DNA from: Phaseolus vulgaris
Taxonomy: Eukaryota; Streptophyta; Magnoliopsida; Fabales; Fabaceae
DNA: 64,000 nucleotides
Direction of reading: 5' to 3'
Assembly: GCF_000499845.2 (NCBI RefSeq)
Contig: NC_023759.2
Location: 42,611,172-42,675,171 of the forward strand
Shown: positions 35,490 to 47,057 of the stretch, one piece after another
Numbering within the stretch: position 1 is the first letter of the stretch
Layout of the letters: every line of letters begins with the position of its first letter
The notes under the pieces: generated by a model
What the model saw: only the letters and a program-made list of their open reading frames with translations
What the model was told of the DNA's origin: nothing
Databases searched by the model: none
Position numbers and translations under genes: made by a program

Positions 35490-35650
35490 ACACTAACTAA
35501 AAGTGAATAAGAGGTGGAACCAAGACATGTAGGAGATTGAGAGAGAGAGAGAGGTGGAACCAGGAGAGAGCACTAAAATTTAAAAAAGTGAATAAGAGAT
35601 GCAAGGAGAGTGAGAAAGAGAGAGAGAAAACCACAAATGAGAGAAGTATA
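35490..35650. repeat. GA-rich imperfect tandem repeat
   Basis: The phrases AAGTGAATAAGAG, GAGGTGGAACCA and (GA)n runs recur two or three times in about 150 bp. Confidence 0.6.
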
Positions 35651-36629
35651 GAAAGATGGTTTAGATAGAATAGAAAATTTAGATTGAAAATCTGGATTTT
35701 CTAATTTTGAAGATCTTTATAAACAAAATGGATATTTGCTATGAAAATATAATAAAATATAGATAAAACTAAAAATTAGATTTAAATAAATAAATTTTTA
35801 ATGGATTAGTGTAAGAGAGAAATAAATAAATTCTCATGCGTGATTGAGTAGCCATGCATGAATATCAGTCTCACGAGCTCCGATAATTTTATTGATATGA
35901 ATGATCAGTCACACATGTGAAATAATTACAGTATGTGTGACTAACTAGTTATGCGTAAACACTAACAATGTGTGGTCGCAAGAATGATTTGTCATAGGTG
36001 TACAATTACATAGTCACAATATGTGTTTTATTTTATGATGTTGTTTGAATTTGCTCAGATGGCAGTTTCATTGGGAAATGTATGCCGAAAGTTTAAGGTA
36101 ATGTGTGCTTGCAAGTAGATGAGTGGTTTGTTGATGGAGTAGCCTTTGGGCTATATGTGTTTGGTTGAGAGTTTCATAGGAGAGTGAGTGCATTGGGTGG
36201 AGCAGGTATAAGGTTTTAATGGTGGATTCTGTATAAGGTTGAATTAAAGTGGTTGGCATTTTTATAATGTGGATCATTCAACTTCGACTGCATGCCTTCA
36301 ATGTTTGCAATAAATAATCAATTTTCAATCACCCAACTTAAGTTTTTTTTTTAAAAGATGATGACTGGCAACAATTTTATTATAAGATAGAATAACACAT
36401 TAATTAAATCATAATAACATTTTTGACTGGTTTACAGTTATGAACAAAGATTAACATAATGTCAAGAATAGAAAATTGATTTTAAATTGAATAAATTATC
36501 ATTGAAATTAAAAGAGTATAGTATATATATAAAATAAAATTGTACTATATAAAAGAAATATAAAATCTAATTATATCTTCAATCAACTAATCATGAATTA
36601 TATACGATACAATAATTAATAAATGATTT

Positions 36630-37160
36630 CCTTAATAATTAATTAAGTAATATAATAACTAATAATATCATATAATTCATATGTTATGTCTAAAATTTTG
36701 ATAAGAATATAAAAAATTTAAAAAATTATAAATTATTTCAACACATATTTGTATAATATTTAATAAAAATATTATATTTATATATTATAAATGAATCACT
36801 TATTAATATTTCAAATAACTTCAACATTAAACTTTATTTAAAAAATCAACCTGAAATCTAAATAATAATTCAAGTTAATGTTCACAAATTGAAGGATGTA
36901 AACTTTTTCTAAAATGTAAAAATTCAATTTGTGAATATTGATCAAAATTATTATTTAGATCTCATGTTGATTTTTTAAATAAGATTTGATGTTTAAGTAA
37001 GTGATTCATCTATAATATATATAAATATGTTAAAAATATTATATCTAATATGTGTTGAAATAATTTTTAATTTTTAAATTCTCTATATTTTTATTAAAAT
37101 AACAAACATAATATAAATATCAATATCAATTATTATATGATATTATAATTATGTTAAAAT
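36630..37160. repeat. Long imperfect palindrome (fold-back), arms about 220-250 bp
   Basis: Read outward from a 33-nt centre (36892-36924), the left arm's reverse complement matches the right arm. It begins with a perfect 11-bp pair (TTCACAAATTG at 36881 and CAATTTGTGAA at 36925) and continues through TGTGTTGAAATAATTT and ATTATATGATATTAT landmarks. The right arm has small deletions. The whole is very AT-rich. It resembles a fold-back or MITE-type element; no coding capacity. Confidence 0.75.
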
Positions 37161-37315
37161 AACAAACATTATATGATATATATAAATATGTTAAAAATAT
37201 TATATCAAATATGTGTTGAAATAATTTTTAATTTTTAAATTCTCTGTAGTTTTATTAAAATAACAAACATAATATAAATATCAATATCAATTATTATATG
37301 ATATTATAATTAAAA
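37010..37315. repeat. Tandem duplication of the outer right arm of the fold-back
   Basis: The segment with AATATGTTAAAAATATTATA, TGTGTTGAAATAATTTTTAA and TAACAAACATAATATAAATA occurs near 37025-37150 and again near 37187-37312. The copies are nearly identical, so this duplication is younger than the arms. Confidence 0.8.
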
Positions 37316-37729
37316 ATTCAAACTAAATTTAGATATATAAAAGTAAAATAAATAATAATAGTTTTCGGATAATAAATTAGAATTTTGTAAATATCTGATT
37401 AGAGATCAAAGTGAATTTTTAATATTTATAAATTTGTTGGTATATTTTAAAATTTATTTTTGATATAATATTTTTCTAAACTTTAAAATTAAACTGTATA
37501 AAATAATATTTCATTATAAAAGTAATTTTTAAAACAAAAAATGTAATTTTTTTTTGTTAAAGATTGAGAATATTTATTTTATTTATTCAAGACGAAAATA
37601 TTTTTTTTAAATTGACTTAATAACCTGGATCCGAACCAAATTAACAACCGTATCCGACTAATCTAATAATTTAAAATGATCAAATATTAAATTTGGATTA
37701 TACTTGATTGTGAGATTTCATCAGATACA

Positions 37730-38327
37730 ACCCTAACCTTTTTCTTCTTTTTCTTCCTTTCTTCTCTCTTCTTCCGCTTCAACCGAATCTCCCTCTCTCT
37801 CTCTCTGCTCCAACGTCGTCCCCTTCCGGCTCACCTGCGTCGGCCACGCCCTTCGCTCACGCACCTGTTTCCACTTCCGACCGCCGCAATCACCTGGGGG
37901 ACAGTTTTCAATTTTGTGATCTTTCAAAACCCTACCTTCGGATATACTAGCGGTGCACTCTCTGTTACGAATTAGCAATCAGTGCTCCTCTCTTGGGTAA
38001 CATTTCCGACCATATTAAACCCTCTTTGCTGTATTTTCGATTATCTGTTCCCTATTTATTTTAAATGATCTCTTATGAAAATAATGCAAAATGTTCGTTG
38101 TATATATTGTTGCAATCCGTTTGTTCCTTGCCCCCTTCATACTTGATGAAATGCCCAAATGTACCACAAGTTAGGATATGTATAATGTTTCAATGATGTA
38201 TACCTTTCGGCCGTTATTTGTTGCTACTGTTGGGAATATAAACATGAACCTATGTGGTATTTGTGTATGGATTTTACTAATATAGCTTATTCGTTGCTGG
38301 CCAATCCTTTACTAGGACTCTCATCAT
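37730..38327 (+). promoter_or_regulatory. 5' UTR with probable leader intron of the UXT-like gene
   Basis: GC- and CT-rich leader-like sequence starts near 37735, including a (CT)n tract at about 37790-37806. A plausible donor (TTGG/GTAACA) lies near 37996 and a plausible acceptor (TTTACTAG) at 38315, which would put a leader intron of about 320 bp just before the ATG at 38328. Confidence 0.5.
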
Positions 38328-38783
38328 ATGGACAGCTCACGCCAGGATAAAGTTAGAAAGTTTGAAGAATTTGTTGACAAACGTTTGAAACCGGATCTTA
38401 TTCATGCGATTAATCAACGGGACAAGGTTTTTGAACAACAGAAAATTTTTGCTGATCTTCGAAGAAATATTGAAAGCCTAGAGAAGAATAGTGTAACCAG
38501 TCTAAGGACATTGGTCAATATTGGGTCTGAAGTATACCTTCAGGCAGAAGTGCCAGATACACAACGCATATTTGTGGATGTAGGATTTGGATTCCACGTG
38601 GAGTTTACTTGGTCTGAAGCTCTGAACTACATAGAAAAAAGGGAAGAAAAGATAACCAGGCAGATAGAGGAGTACACCCAATTGATTGCATCAATTAAAG
38701 CCCAAATTAAGCTTGTTTGTGAAGGGATTCGAGAATTACTTCAACTACCAGCTGAGAAATCCGTACCAGAGCGGATATTTTGA
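38328..38783 (+). CDS. UXT: UXT/prefoldin alpha-like protein
   Basis: A single coding exon gives 151 residues, close to the 157 of the animal UXT family. UXT is a prefoldin alpha-class subunit of the R2TP/prefoldin-like (URI) co-chaperone complex that assists assembly of large nuclear and cytoplasmic machines. The protein has two long helical segments: KVRKFEEFVDKRLKPDL to about residue 60, and EALNYIEKREEKITRQIEEY to about 140. These flank a beta-hairpin region (GSEVYLQAEVPDTQRIFVDVG and GFHVEF), the normal prefoldin alpha layout. A leader intron is likely. The C-terminal tail is short and polar. Confidence 0.9.
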   Translation: MDSSRQDKVRKFEEFVDKRLKPDLIHAINQRDKVFEQQKIFADLRRNIESLEKNSVTSLRTLVNIGSEVYLQAEVPDTQRIFVDVGFGFHVEFTWSEALNYIEKREEKITRQIEEYTQLIASIKAQIKLVCEGIRELLQLPAEKSVPERIF

Positions 38784-39284
38784 TATTTACTAAATATATA
38801 CCAAGTTTTTCATATCTTTCGCTATCATTGCAAGATGTAAAGAAGAAATGCAAATGAACCGAACAGAGATTCATATTTATCCACCCCAAAATGTTGCGTC
38901 TCTTTCTTTGACCTTGTACCCAAGTACAGGAAGATACATCAAATGCTTTTAGGCTTTCTAGTCACCCTTTTAGTTATGGGGCCAGTGTTTATTATTGTAC
39001 CATTGTGATGCCTCAACCTTGTAATATTTCAAGGCGAGGTTTGTTTTATAGTCATTGGGTTTTAACTCGATGGTTAGGGAATTTTCAATATCAGACTTCA
39101 GTTTTTTTTTGTCAGCAAATCAGGCTTGAGTTTATGGGAAAATATTTGTAAAATGGGCTAATTTTGTTTTGCATTAAAAGAATTTGAATTACTAATATAC
39201 AAAATACTAGTGGAAAGCTCGACAAAAAAAAATATGATATTGTTGAATAAGATGACATAAAATAGTGTTTCCTTGTCTCCGACT

Positions 39285-39686
39285 CGAGTGTTGGCACTTC
39301 GAAAGGTTCATGTGATCATTGCAGTACGAAACATGATGTCTGCAAAAGAAGCTAAACAACGTATACTAGAAGAGAATGAGTCTGCACGAGTCGACATAAT
39401 GAAGCTCGATTTGTGCTCACTCAATTCTGTGACATCTTTCGTCGACAACTTCATAGCTCTTGATCTTCCTCTCAATATCTTAATTTTGGTTTTCCTTTTA
39501 ATTTTACACCACACCTTCAAATCTCATGTATACTCAATTTCTGAGTTCATTAATGTCTGAGTTAGTCATTCCTAATATGGATCATATCATTGGGTTTTCA
39601 TGTCAGAAACAATGCTGGAGTAATGTTCTGCCCCTTAAAACTCTCAGAGGACGGGATTGAGATGCAGTTAGCAACAAACCATCTTC
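39285..39686 (+). pseudogene. Broken partial duplicate of the TIC32-like SDR gene (exons 2-3)
   Basis: Sequence from about 39245 to 39737 is nearly identical to 30870-31367 of the SDR gene. The copy has a 35-bp deletion that removes the intron 1 splice acceptor and the cofactor loop coding sequence ([11 protein letters not shown]). The exon 2 donor GT is changed to TT at 39485-39486. Exon 3 (39607-39686) keeps NNAGVM. Exon 1 and exons 4-8 are absent. It therefore cannot encode a working reductase. It lies about 8 kb after its parent in the same orientation, beyond the UXT-like gene. Confidence 0.9.
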
Positions 39687-39739
39687 GTAAAGTCTCAAGA
39701 TTCTTGCATGACGTTCTTTGGTTTACTCCTTTGTCTTGC

Positions 39740-40097
39740 ATGACATTCAATTTTATTTGTTGAAATGAAAACAACAGCTACAGAATTACGTTATTATTCA
39801 TTGTAAGTATTGAATGAAATATTTATTGGCCTCAATCTAACTCCCCAGACGAAAAACCAGATGATCAGCATACCCGAAAGACAAATAATTCAGAAATCTA
39901 TTGGGAAGACATCATTGCTTACATTTGACAATGATGTCCTTGTGTGGATTTACAAAAATAAATAATCTCATATATACAGAAGCAACCAGTTTAGTCCAAT
40001 TTCATAGATAATCTCTACGTCAGGCCGTGTTCATCAGAAGCTCTTTTCAGCAGGAAATTATCACATAATCTCGAAACCTGTGATCTGGGTCAAATTC
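39740..40097 (-). other. Probable 3' UTR of the small membrane protein gene
   Basis: The stretch lies between the SDR pseudogene and the stop codon of the minus-strand small protein gene. It has balanced, UTR-like composition and no open frame of interest. Assignment as UTR is an inference. Confidence 0.4.
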
Positions 40098-40457
40098 TCA
40101 GCGAGTTTGATCATGCTCCCACAAGCCCACAGCTCGCACCACGCAAGCAGAAGCCGCCACAATTGCTGCTGCAAAGACGGGTGGAACGAATAGGTCAATC
40201 TTAGACTTGATGAACATATGAGGAGGAAAACACAGGATGTCTCCTGGAACATCCAAGGGCATTCTAATGGAGCCACCAGTGCTGCACTTCTGAGAGAACG
40301 AAGCGGAGGGGGATATAGCGGAGACAAACGCCACCTGCGGTGAGATAGAAGCCACTGCCACCGTCAACGTTAGAAGTGTTATCCAAGTGGCAGCATAGGT
40401 TACTAAAGGCCATGTGAAGTGTAAACGGACCAGGTTAGAGAACCAGAAAAAAGACAT
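40098..40457 (-). CDS. Small two-helix membrane protein, plant-specific, unknown function
   Basis: A single exon encodes 119 residues starting MSFFWFSNLVRLHF. Two hydrophobic stretches, at about residues 18-40 (PLVTYAATWITLLTLTVAVA) and 88-110 (LFVPPVFAAAIVAASACVV), suggest two membrane passes. They flank a hydrophilic middle with SFSQKCSTGGSIRMPLDVPG. It resembles a family of short uncharacterised plant proteins that I recognise by style but cannot name. The start is supported by a TATA-like GTTTATATAGA about 50 bp upstream on the same strand. No catalytic motif is visible. Confidence 0.7.
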   Translation of the reverse strand: MSFFWFSNLVRLHFTWPLVTYAATWITLLTLTVAVASISPQVAFVSAISPSASFSQKCSTGGSIRMPLDVPGDILCFPPHMFIKSKIDLFVPPVFAAAIVAASACVVRAVGLWEHDQTR

Positions 40458-40499
40458 GGTCGGAAGATCTAGGATGGTACTTGGTGGTTGATAAGATAG

Positions 40500-40520
40500 T
40501 TGATGTAGTCTATATAAACA
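40500..40520 (-). promoter_or_regulatory. TATA-like box upstream of the small membrane protein gene
   Basis: On the minus strand GTTTATATAGAC lies about 50 bp before the start codon at 40457, consistent with a short leader. Confidence 0.45.
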
Positions 40521-41262
40521 AGACAGGAATGCAGTGAAATTGGTGCGAAACTACCTAACCATAGCTACTTTTTTAGTGATTTTGGTAAGGAAAAATGGTA
40601 AGTGATGGACCAATGAGTATTGAAGTGGAGGATGACTTTAGAGACTCCTACGATGGGCTTGTTACAGGCCATGCTTTATGGCTTCGGTTTAGTTTTAGAC
40701 TGGATAGTGACTTTCGCACCTTAAAAAATTGAGAGCATTCTACACGTGGAAACAAAACAGGGTAGTTGGCGGATTCGTTCTTTCCGCACTTTAGTTCACA
40801 AACATTAAATCGAAACTCTGCTTCTAGTTTTTCACATTTTAGGTCAAGACGTCCTCTTCTGCAGGTTACATATATAATCTTTTTGGTACTGAGAAAAAAA
40901 AAATCAGAGAAGATTATTACTCCCTTATAAGGCCAGAAAAGATCAATGAGAATTTATAAAACAACCTGTTTTAGTGAATACATATAGATACATTACACAT
41001 AAGCTTGGGCATGTTTACTAGAAACTTTACATAAAAAACAGTGCAAAAGCAACTATTAATTGCTTTCGCGGAATCACGTCCAGCCAGCGGTAACAAATGT
41101 GTTACCGAACACACTGATAGTTGTCACAATTTATACAGCTCATTCAACTGAAGGAAATTTCACCATAACATAAAGACAATCCAGATTGGACGTGTTGCTC
41201 GCGAGAAGACAGAATGAAACAATGTGTACACAAAAATCTACAGTTTTGTAGTTGAAGCAGCT

Positions 41263-44200
41263 TTAAATTCGGTGACTGGTGGAGGATGATGATGTGTACC
41301 CCACCTTCAGAGCAAGCGATAGAAAAATGCAGAATGAGACACAAAGGAAAGCAAGCATAATCACAAGCACAGATTTGAACGAGATGAGCGGGGCGAAAAA
41401 GAACACGATAGCAATTGTTGCGCATTGCCATATCTTTAGCTGCGCAAAAGCCCCTTCCTGCAGCGGAAAGCAACAGAGACTTGGCATTAGAGGCAACTTA
41501 AACTAAGGTCGTACTAGAATAAACTTTTCCATTAATACTTTTCGGAGGAAAAAAAATATAAGGATAAAATTCAATGATATTTTCTCGTGTATTAAAATCA
41601 ACTTATGCATTTCTACAAAAGTTTCGACAAATGTTAAGTATATAAATTGATTTTAACTTATAAAATAAACCCAATTCATTTACAATTTTATTTCCTTTTC
41701 CTACAAGTAATTATGGAAAAATTTATCCAAGAACATAATTATTAAGCCAATGATGGAAAATAAAGTATCAGTTAGTGGGAAAATATATGATAGAGAAAAA
41801 GAATCAAGCAGAAAGCATGTGAAATGTGTGAAGAATAACTGGGGATGTCCAAGTTGTGAATCAGATATATGTAATCAGTAGCGTTGAGACATGAACAGCA
41901 ATGCAGAAGCAAGGCAAACATGTTAATAGGGCATCATTTGTATACCGTGTCGTGCTTAAATAGTATTCCAATCAATGCATTTAGTTGCGTCATTAAAACT
42001 CCATCACCAATGCCCAATAAACCAGCCAAAAAGAGTATGTAAAGAGTACCAAGAAATCCGCTGCTTATGCTGCATCAGGAGTGGGAAAGAGAGATATAAG
42101 CACGATTAAATAACATTGGGCAAATAAATTAAATAACATTGGGGAAATAAATTAAATAACATCAACTTCATTCAAAGAAAATTATTTACTGCCAACCTGA
42201 AGTCTAGCAGAAGTAAGATTAATACGACTGCCTGCGCAAAAACTCCAACAGAAACTATTGTTGTAACGGACGTGAGACCAGAGGTGAGACGACCAGCAAG
42301 CAGAGAACACTGACATATTCATAGAAATTAAGAAAATAAAGTAGATTCCATTAGAACATATTTCGATGTGGCAAGGAGCTCTACATATTAGAACCACCGT
42401 GAAAAAACATAGAACATGGCAGTTTCCTTGTCTACATGTTAGAACCACCGTGAAAAAATGTAGAACATAACAATTTCCTTGTCGATATTGGTATCAGTTG
42501 CTCGAAGACATTTCAAAATATAAGTACATAAATAAAAGATGAGGAAATAAGAAACAGAAGCTCGTTCACATGATATAATCAAAGGTTAATTTTAAACACC
42601 CAGCAATGGCAAGGAAATATACTTCAACATTCCTGTACTTACTATTCCATCAAAAGCCCCATAGGCTGCCATTGAACTACCCACACCAGAAATACCAATT
42701 GCAGGAGTTACAACATACTTGGTAAATTCAGCCCTACAAAAAAGTATTTCGTTAACAAAAAAGATATAACAAAAATAAAAGGACATAATAAATCATAGAA
42801 CCAGTATTGAAAATCCAAAAGAACGAATGCCTTATAATTCGTAAGAAATTACCACACAAATGCTTGTTGTAGACCTGAATATGCAATAAGGGGTATGATC
42901 AACAACATCTTTATATCAGACAATGCACCGCCAAGTGATTTTGATAGAGACTTCAAGGAAGCACATGCACCAGCATCTGCACCTGAAAGCTCTTGTTCCC
43001 CCTTGCTATTAACACTCCGTTTGCGCAAGAAGCACATTAATATTGCACCAAAAGTCATAATGAAAAGGAATACAATAAACAATACAGTTGTTCCTTTGGT
43101 ACTTCCCTCCTGCATTAATGAGAAACAAAATCAAATACTGGAATATGCAGAACATTTTAAATCAAAAACTCAAACTTGTTAGGTTGTCAAATGAGATTGT
43201 TGAAGGGTACAGGGAAAAACTGAGCTCATATTTACATTTCCTCGAAATCTTTTGCATATCATACATATTAACATTTTTTTCATATATAAATAATAAATAA
43301 AATAGGAAATTAAAAAGAAAACACAGAAATGCTAAATTGCAGAGCTTGAAAAGGAGTGTTTCTTTTATTGGTTGAAATTCCTGTAAGTTTCAAAAGTTTG
43401 GGAATGAGACACCAAATAGAAAGTGGCGTGAGTTTTATCTAAAAGTGTATTATACAGTGCTACTCACATTTCACATAGATAAATAGTGGTCTATCAGAAG
43501 TTACGAACTTCTTTGATAGAGAAGTTAAATACTATATTCATTCAATCAGGGGTCCCGTTATTATCAAGTTAGTTGACGTTTTTTCCTTTTCCTAAAAGAT
43601 ATTTCACTAGTAGCAATTCTTCATTCTTAGTTTCTAACAAGGTAGGGGCATGCGTGACTAATACCATGAACCGAGAGTTAAAATACAGAATAAAAGAAAA
43701 TTCTAAAAATATGAAAGAGTAACCACCACGTACCTGCTGATCATCACTCAGTAGAGCAAATGTAATAAGATTTCCAATAAACTGCATAACAGGTATTTCC
43801 TTGATCAATTTCAAATTCTAAGAGATTTTTTAAAAATGAAACAAACAACAGAGTGATCAATCATGATTAAAAAATAATATGATCACCTGGTGGAGTGCAT
43901 ACACAGCCCAGAATTCCCCATTGAAGTCACCAATTACAGCGCCTTCATGCAAGTTGTTATCTGTAGAATGACTGCGTGCAGCAGAAGTGAGATATGTTCC
44001 CTGACACGTCAAACTAAAATAAGTAAAGATGAAGGTGACCAATGACAAATTGAAGGAGCTATAAAACCTTGACAGGTTACATGTACCTCTCCAACCCATA
44101 TTATGGAAGCACAAAACCCAAGATACACAGAAGCAGGAACCAATGTATACCTGCAGCAATAATTGCTCAATGGTCAAGGATATGCATATAAATTTTACTA

Positions 44201-45061
44201 CGATTGACAGCATACATATTTATAAAGCAAAAAATAATTGGTACTCACATATAGAGCAGATCTACGAGCATGTATGAGCAACAATCATAAACGATGATAA
44301 AGAAAGGTAGATTTTGGTTCACATACTTGTCACTCGTTAAAGGTTACATATAGGGACCAATCCATCATGTAAAATAAAGACAATCAACTGTTTAAGAATG
44401 GAAAACATCAGAACTAAAATTCAAATAATTGAAAATATAGTGATATTAAGACTAAGATTGACTAAATCCTAGAACCAACAGCACATTTTATCCATATGAA
44501 ATCCATCATATACATGTATATATAGTATTTTTAGCAGCAGCAGCAAAGCAGGTGAAAATCCAAAAACGAAATAGATGAATAGATTGTAATTACCAATTAG
44601 GTTTCAAGTTGGCAGCCACATAAAGGACATAGCCAGTAGTCCCGAGTAGCAGAGAGTTCTTAGAGCCGAGAACTCGCACCACCAAAGAAGCAACCACAGA
44701 GAAGAATGTGAAAGACAAATACAAGATCCCGAGAGAAGTGGTACCTAAGTCGTCCTCCTGAAGTGAAAATTCAAACACCGATGAAACACTAAAGACTCAA
44801 CCGAATCGAGACGGTTACTGGAGGAGGACCTCGGTTTCCCTACCTCGCAAACGAAACCAAACGCAAAAGGAAACGAAAAATACTGACAGTGTTGAGAGTG
44901 CTCTGCAGATTCTGCGCGGCACCGAAGGCGAGAAAAACCAAGAGAAAGGCCAAACTGAGGATGTGAATATCCCTGGTGTGAGTCCTGGTGTTCGGCGCTT
45001 GGGGCGGCGAATTGTCGGCGACGAGCGGCGTCTCTTCGTCGCCGGGTATTGCAGAGGCCAT
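41263..45061 (-). CDS. UNC93-like protein (major facilitator-type membrane protein)
   Basis: Ten coding exons: 45061-44888, 44757-44594, 44150-44087, 44000-43887, 43781-43734, 43109-42853, 42733-42643, 42309-42197, 42069-41946 and 41457-41263. All have GT-AG borders and phases close, giving 447 residues. That is near the length of the Arabidopsis UNC93-like protein 3, which it resembles throughout. Landmarks are HTRDIHILSLAFLLVFLAFGAAQNLQ, GTTSLGILYLSF, VGEGTYLTSAARSHSTD, NGEFWAVYALHQ, YSGLQQAFVWAEFTK and GIGDGVL, with many membrane helices. Animal UNC93 is a K-channel regulator; the plant proteins are putative transporters or regulators of ion homeostasis. The start is placed at MASAIPGDEETPL; in-frame upstream ATGs at about 45136 and 45214 exist but precede unconserved sequence. 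Confidence 0.92.
42381..42483. repeat. Tandem duplication, about 52 bp x 2, in UNC93-like intron
   Basis: CTACATATTAGAACCACCGT and CTACATGTTAGAACCACCGT begin two adjacent copies, each ending TTTCCTTGT. Copies differ at a few positions. Confidence 0.9.
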
Positions 45062-45219
45062 TGGTTGAGATTGTAGCTCCCGATTGGTGGATGGATGGAT
45101 ATAAATATTCCCAAATCTGCTTTCGTCAGACGTCATGATTCCATTAAGATCCAAACGTGATAGCAACTTGCCGGCCCAACTCCGCACGCTACAAGACGAA
45201 TCTAAAACTTTCACATACT

Positions 45220-47050
45220 TCCTTTGTTTCTTCTTCTTATAGATACTATCCTAAGATTCCTTCTTCAATTCATTAGCCCAACAAAACAAAAACCAAAAGT
45301 CCTCTTCAAAGAAAAGCTCTCCCTCACGCTTACATCACTATTATTGCTTTCCCCTTCTTCACATCAAAATATTTTCAAGCCGTAACACTGTTGCTGGCCT
45401 CCTCATTTTTTAATTATTCCTACCTTGGATTCTTTCTTTTGGTTACTTCTTTTTGTTTTAAAGGTTGCGAAAATTAGAGATTGGGTTACACATCAAATTT
45501 TAAAACAGCAAATATAATTGTTAGTCCTTTATTGTGTCAATAAACGTTGAAAAAAATATATATACTATGAAGCTCGTGAATTTAGTCTATTCATTAAATA
45601 TTAGAATTATTTAGAGTTTATTATAAAAATTATTATAATTAATCAAATCATTCATAAATATATAAACTATATAATGGTTGACTGAATCTGAATCTGTTCA
45701 TCCATTTCAATATGAATTCAACTGGATCTTGGGCACGCTTTTATGTCATACACCTTTTCAGTTTGTGACACATTGTTTATTTATTTATTTACTCATTATC
45801 CAACTATTTGATGTTTACAACTATAAATAAATTTATTTATTTATTTACTAGTGATAAATTTATATAATTTAATATTTCAAGATTGAATTTGAAAACAACT
45901 GCAAAAGAAATATTAATAATTCTCCATTATATTGTATTACACAATTCTATATTTAATAATAGTAATTAAGTGCGGAATTTTTAAAGTAATTTTGATTTAT
46001 TTATTAAATTTTACAAAAAATTTAATTTATTTAAATTTTTTATAATTATTTTATTTTAATATTATAAGATTTAGATTTTTTATATATTTACACGGTAACA
46101 TAAATATTTTAATTGAGTTAACATATTATCATATAACGCATATAAATCATGTTTTATTTTAAATTAATTTTAACCATAATAAAATTATAACATTACAATT
46201 TCATCCATTAAAAAAATAAATTTACCAATCTTATTCATTACATTTCATGAATATTTATAAACTTTCTCTTCAATTTCTTCATTTCTCATATTCCTCTTCC
46301 TCTTTTCCGTCTTTTTTTCTTCTCAATTCAAATTGTCCCACCGAATAAAAATTATTATAGCTAGGAAAGTCCTATGAACTAGGTGAGTCCCACATTTTGG
46401 TGAATTCTACATAGTACCCACAAATATCTAAACTTAGAATAGAGATCTACAATAAAAGGTATACAATTCACCTCAATCTTCAAAATTTCTCTATCATTAT
46501 CTCCTCAACTTCTCTTATTTACTTTATTTTTTTAAATCTTAAACTATATAATGAAACATATTTGAAATCTCTTGGAATGAATCAAAAATAATAAAATTAT
46601 CATTAATATCTCTATATTCATCTCTTCATATTTTTATTCAGCTAACACTTACAATATTTCCATCCAATTTATTTTCTCTTTTCATTTCAGCATTAATCAT
46701 TCTATTACTTCCTAAAGTTCAATTTTCTGAAGGAGCAGAAAGGATGAAGAGATGTATTTTTTAATGTAAAATTAAATAAGTGACAGCCGAAAGTTTAAAA
46801 TAGAAAATAAAGGCAAAATACTGGTTATTTTCTGAGTAGAAAAATAGGACGAAAGTATGAAACTTCGATTACCATTTTCAATCCATTCAATCATAAATAG
46901 AAAATTTTGCTGGTATGTCCCTCAATCCATTAGAGGACTTGCGAGTATTAAGAAGGTAATAAATTAACTCAGCATCAAAAAGAATTCTAGAATGTAAACT
47001 GGAAAGAGTGCAGACAACTCCAAAAAGTAACCAGCAATAAATCAGGGCAC
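45220..47050. other. Intergenic, AT-rich, no gene seen
   Basis: It holds the upstream region of the UNC93-like gene (about 45220-45450, moderately balanced) followed by AT-rich DNA and the region downstream of the eIF3a gene. I see no further gene. Confidence 0.6.
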
Positions 47051-47057
47051 AAAATAT

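Larger units (their letters stand above)
32740..37720. other. AT-rich intergenic desert with a fold-back, no gene
   Basis: Almost five kilobases with no recognisable coding region. Contents seen: a GA-rich imperfect tandem stretch near 35490-35640, a short perfect inverted repeat near 35907-35942, a transposon-like edge at about 35115-35180 (GGTGGTCATGGATTGGATTT), and the long fold-back near 36.6-37.15 kb. Confidence 0.6.

Noticed and set aside
45062..45214. Longer N-terminus for the UNC93-like protein
   Set aside because: In-frame ATGs exist upstream, but the added residues do not match the family, which starts near the EETP motif.
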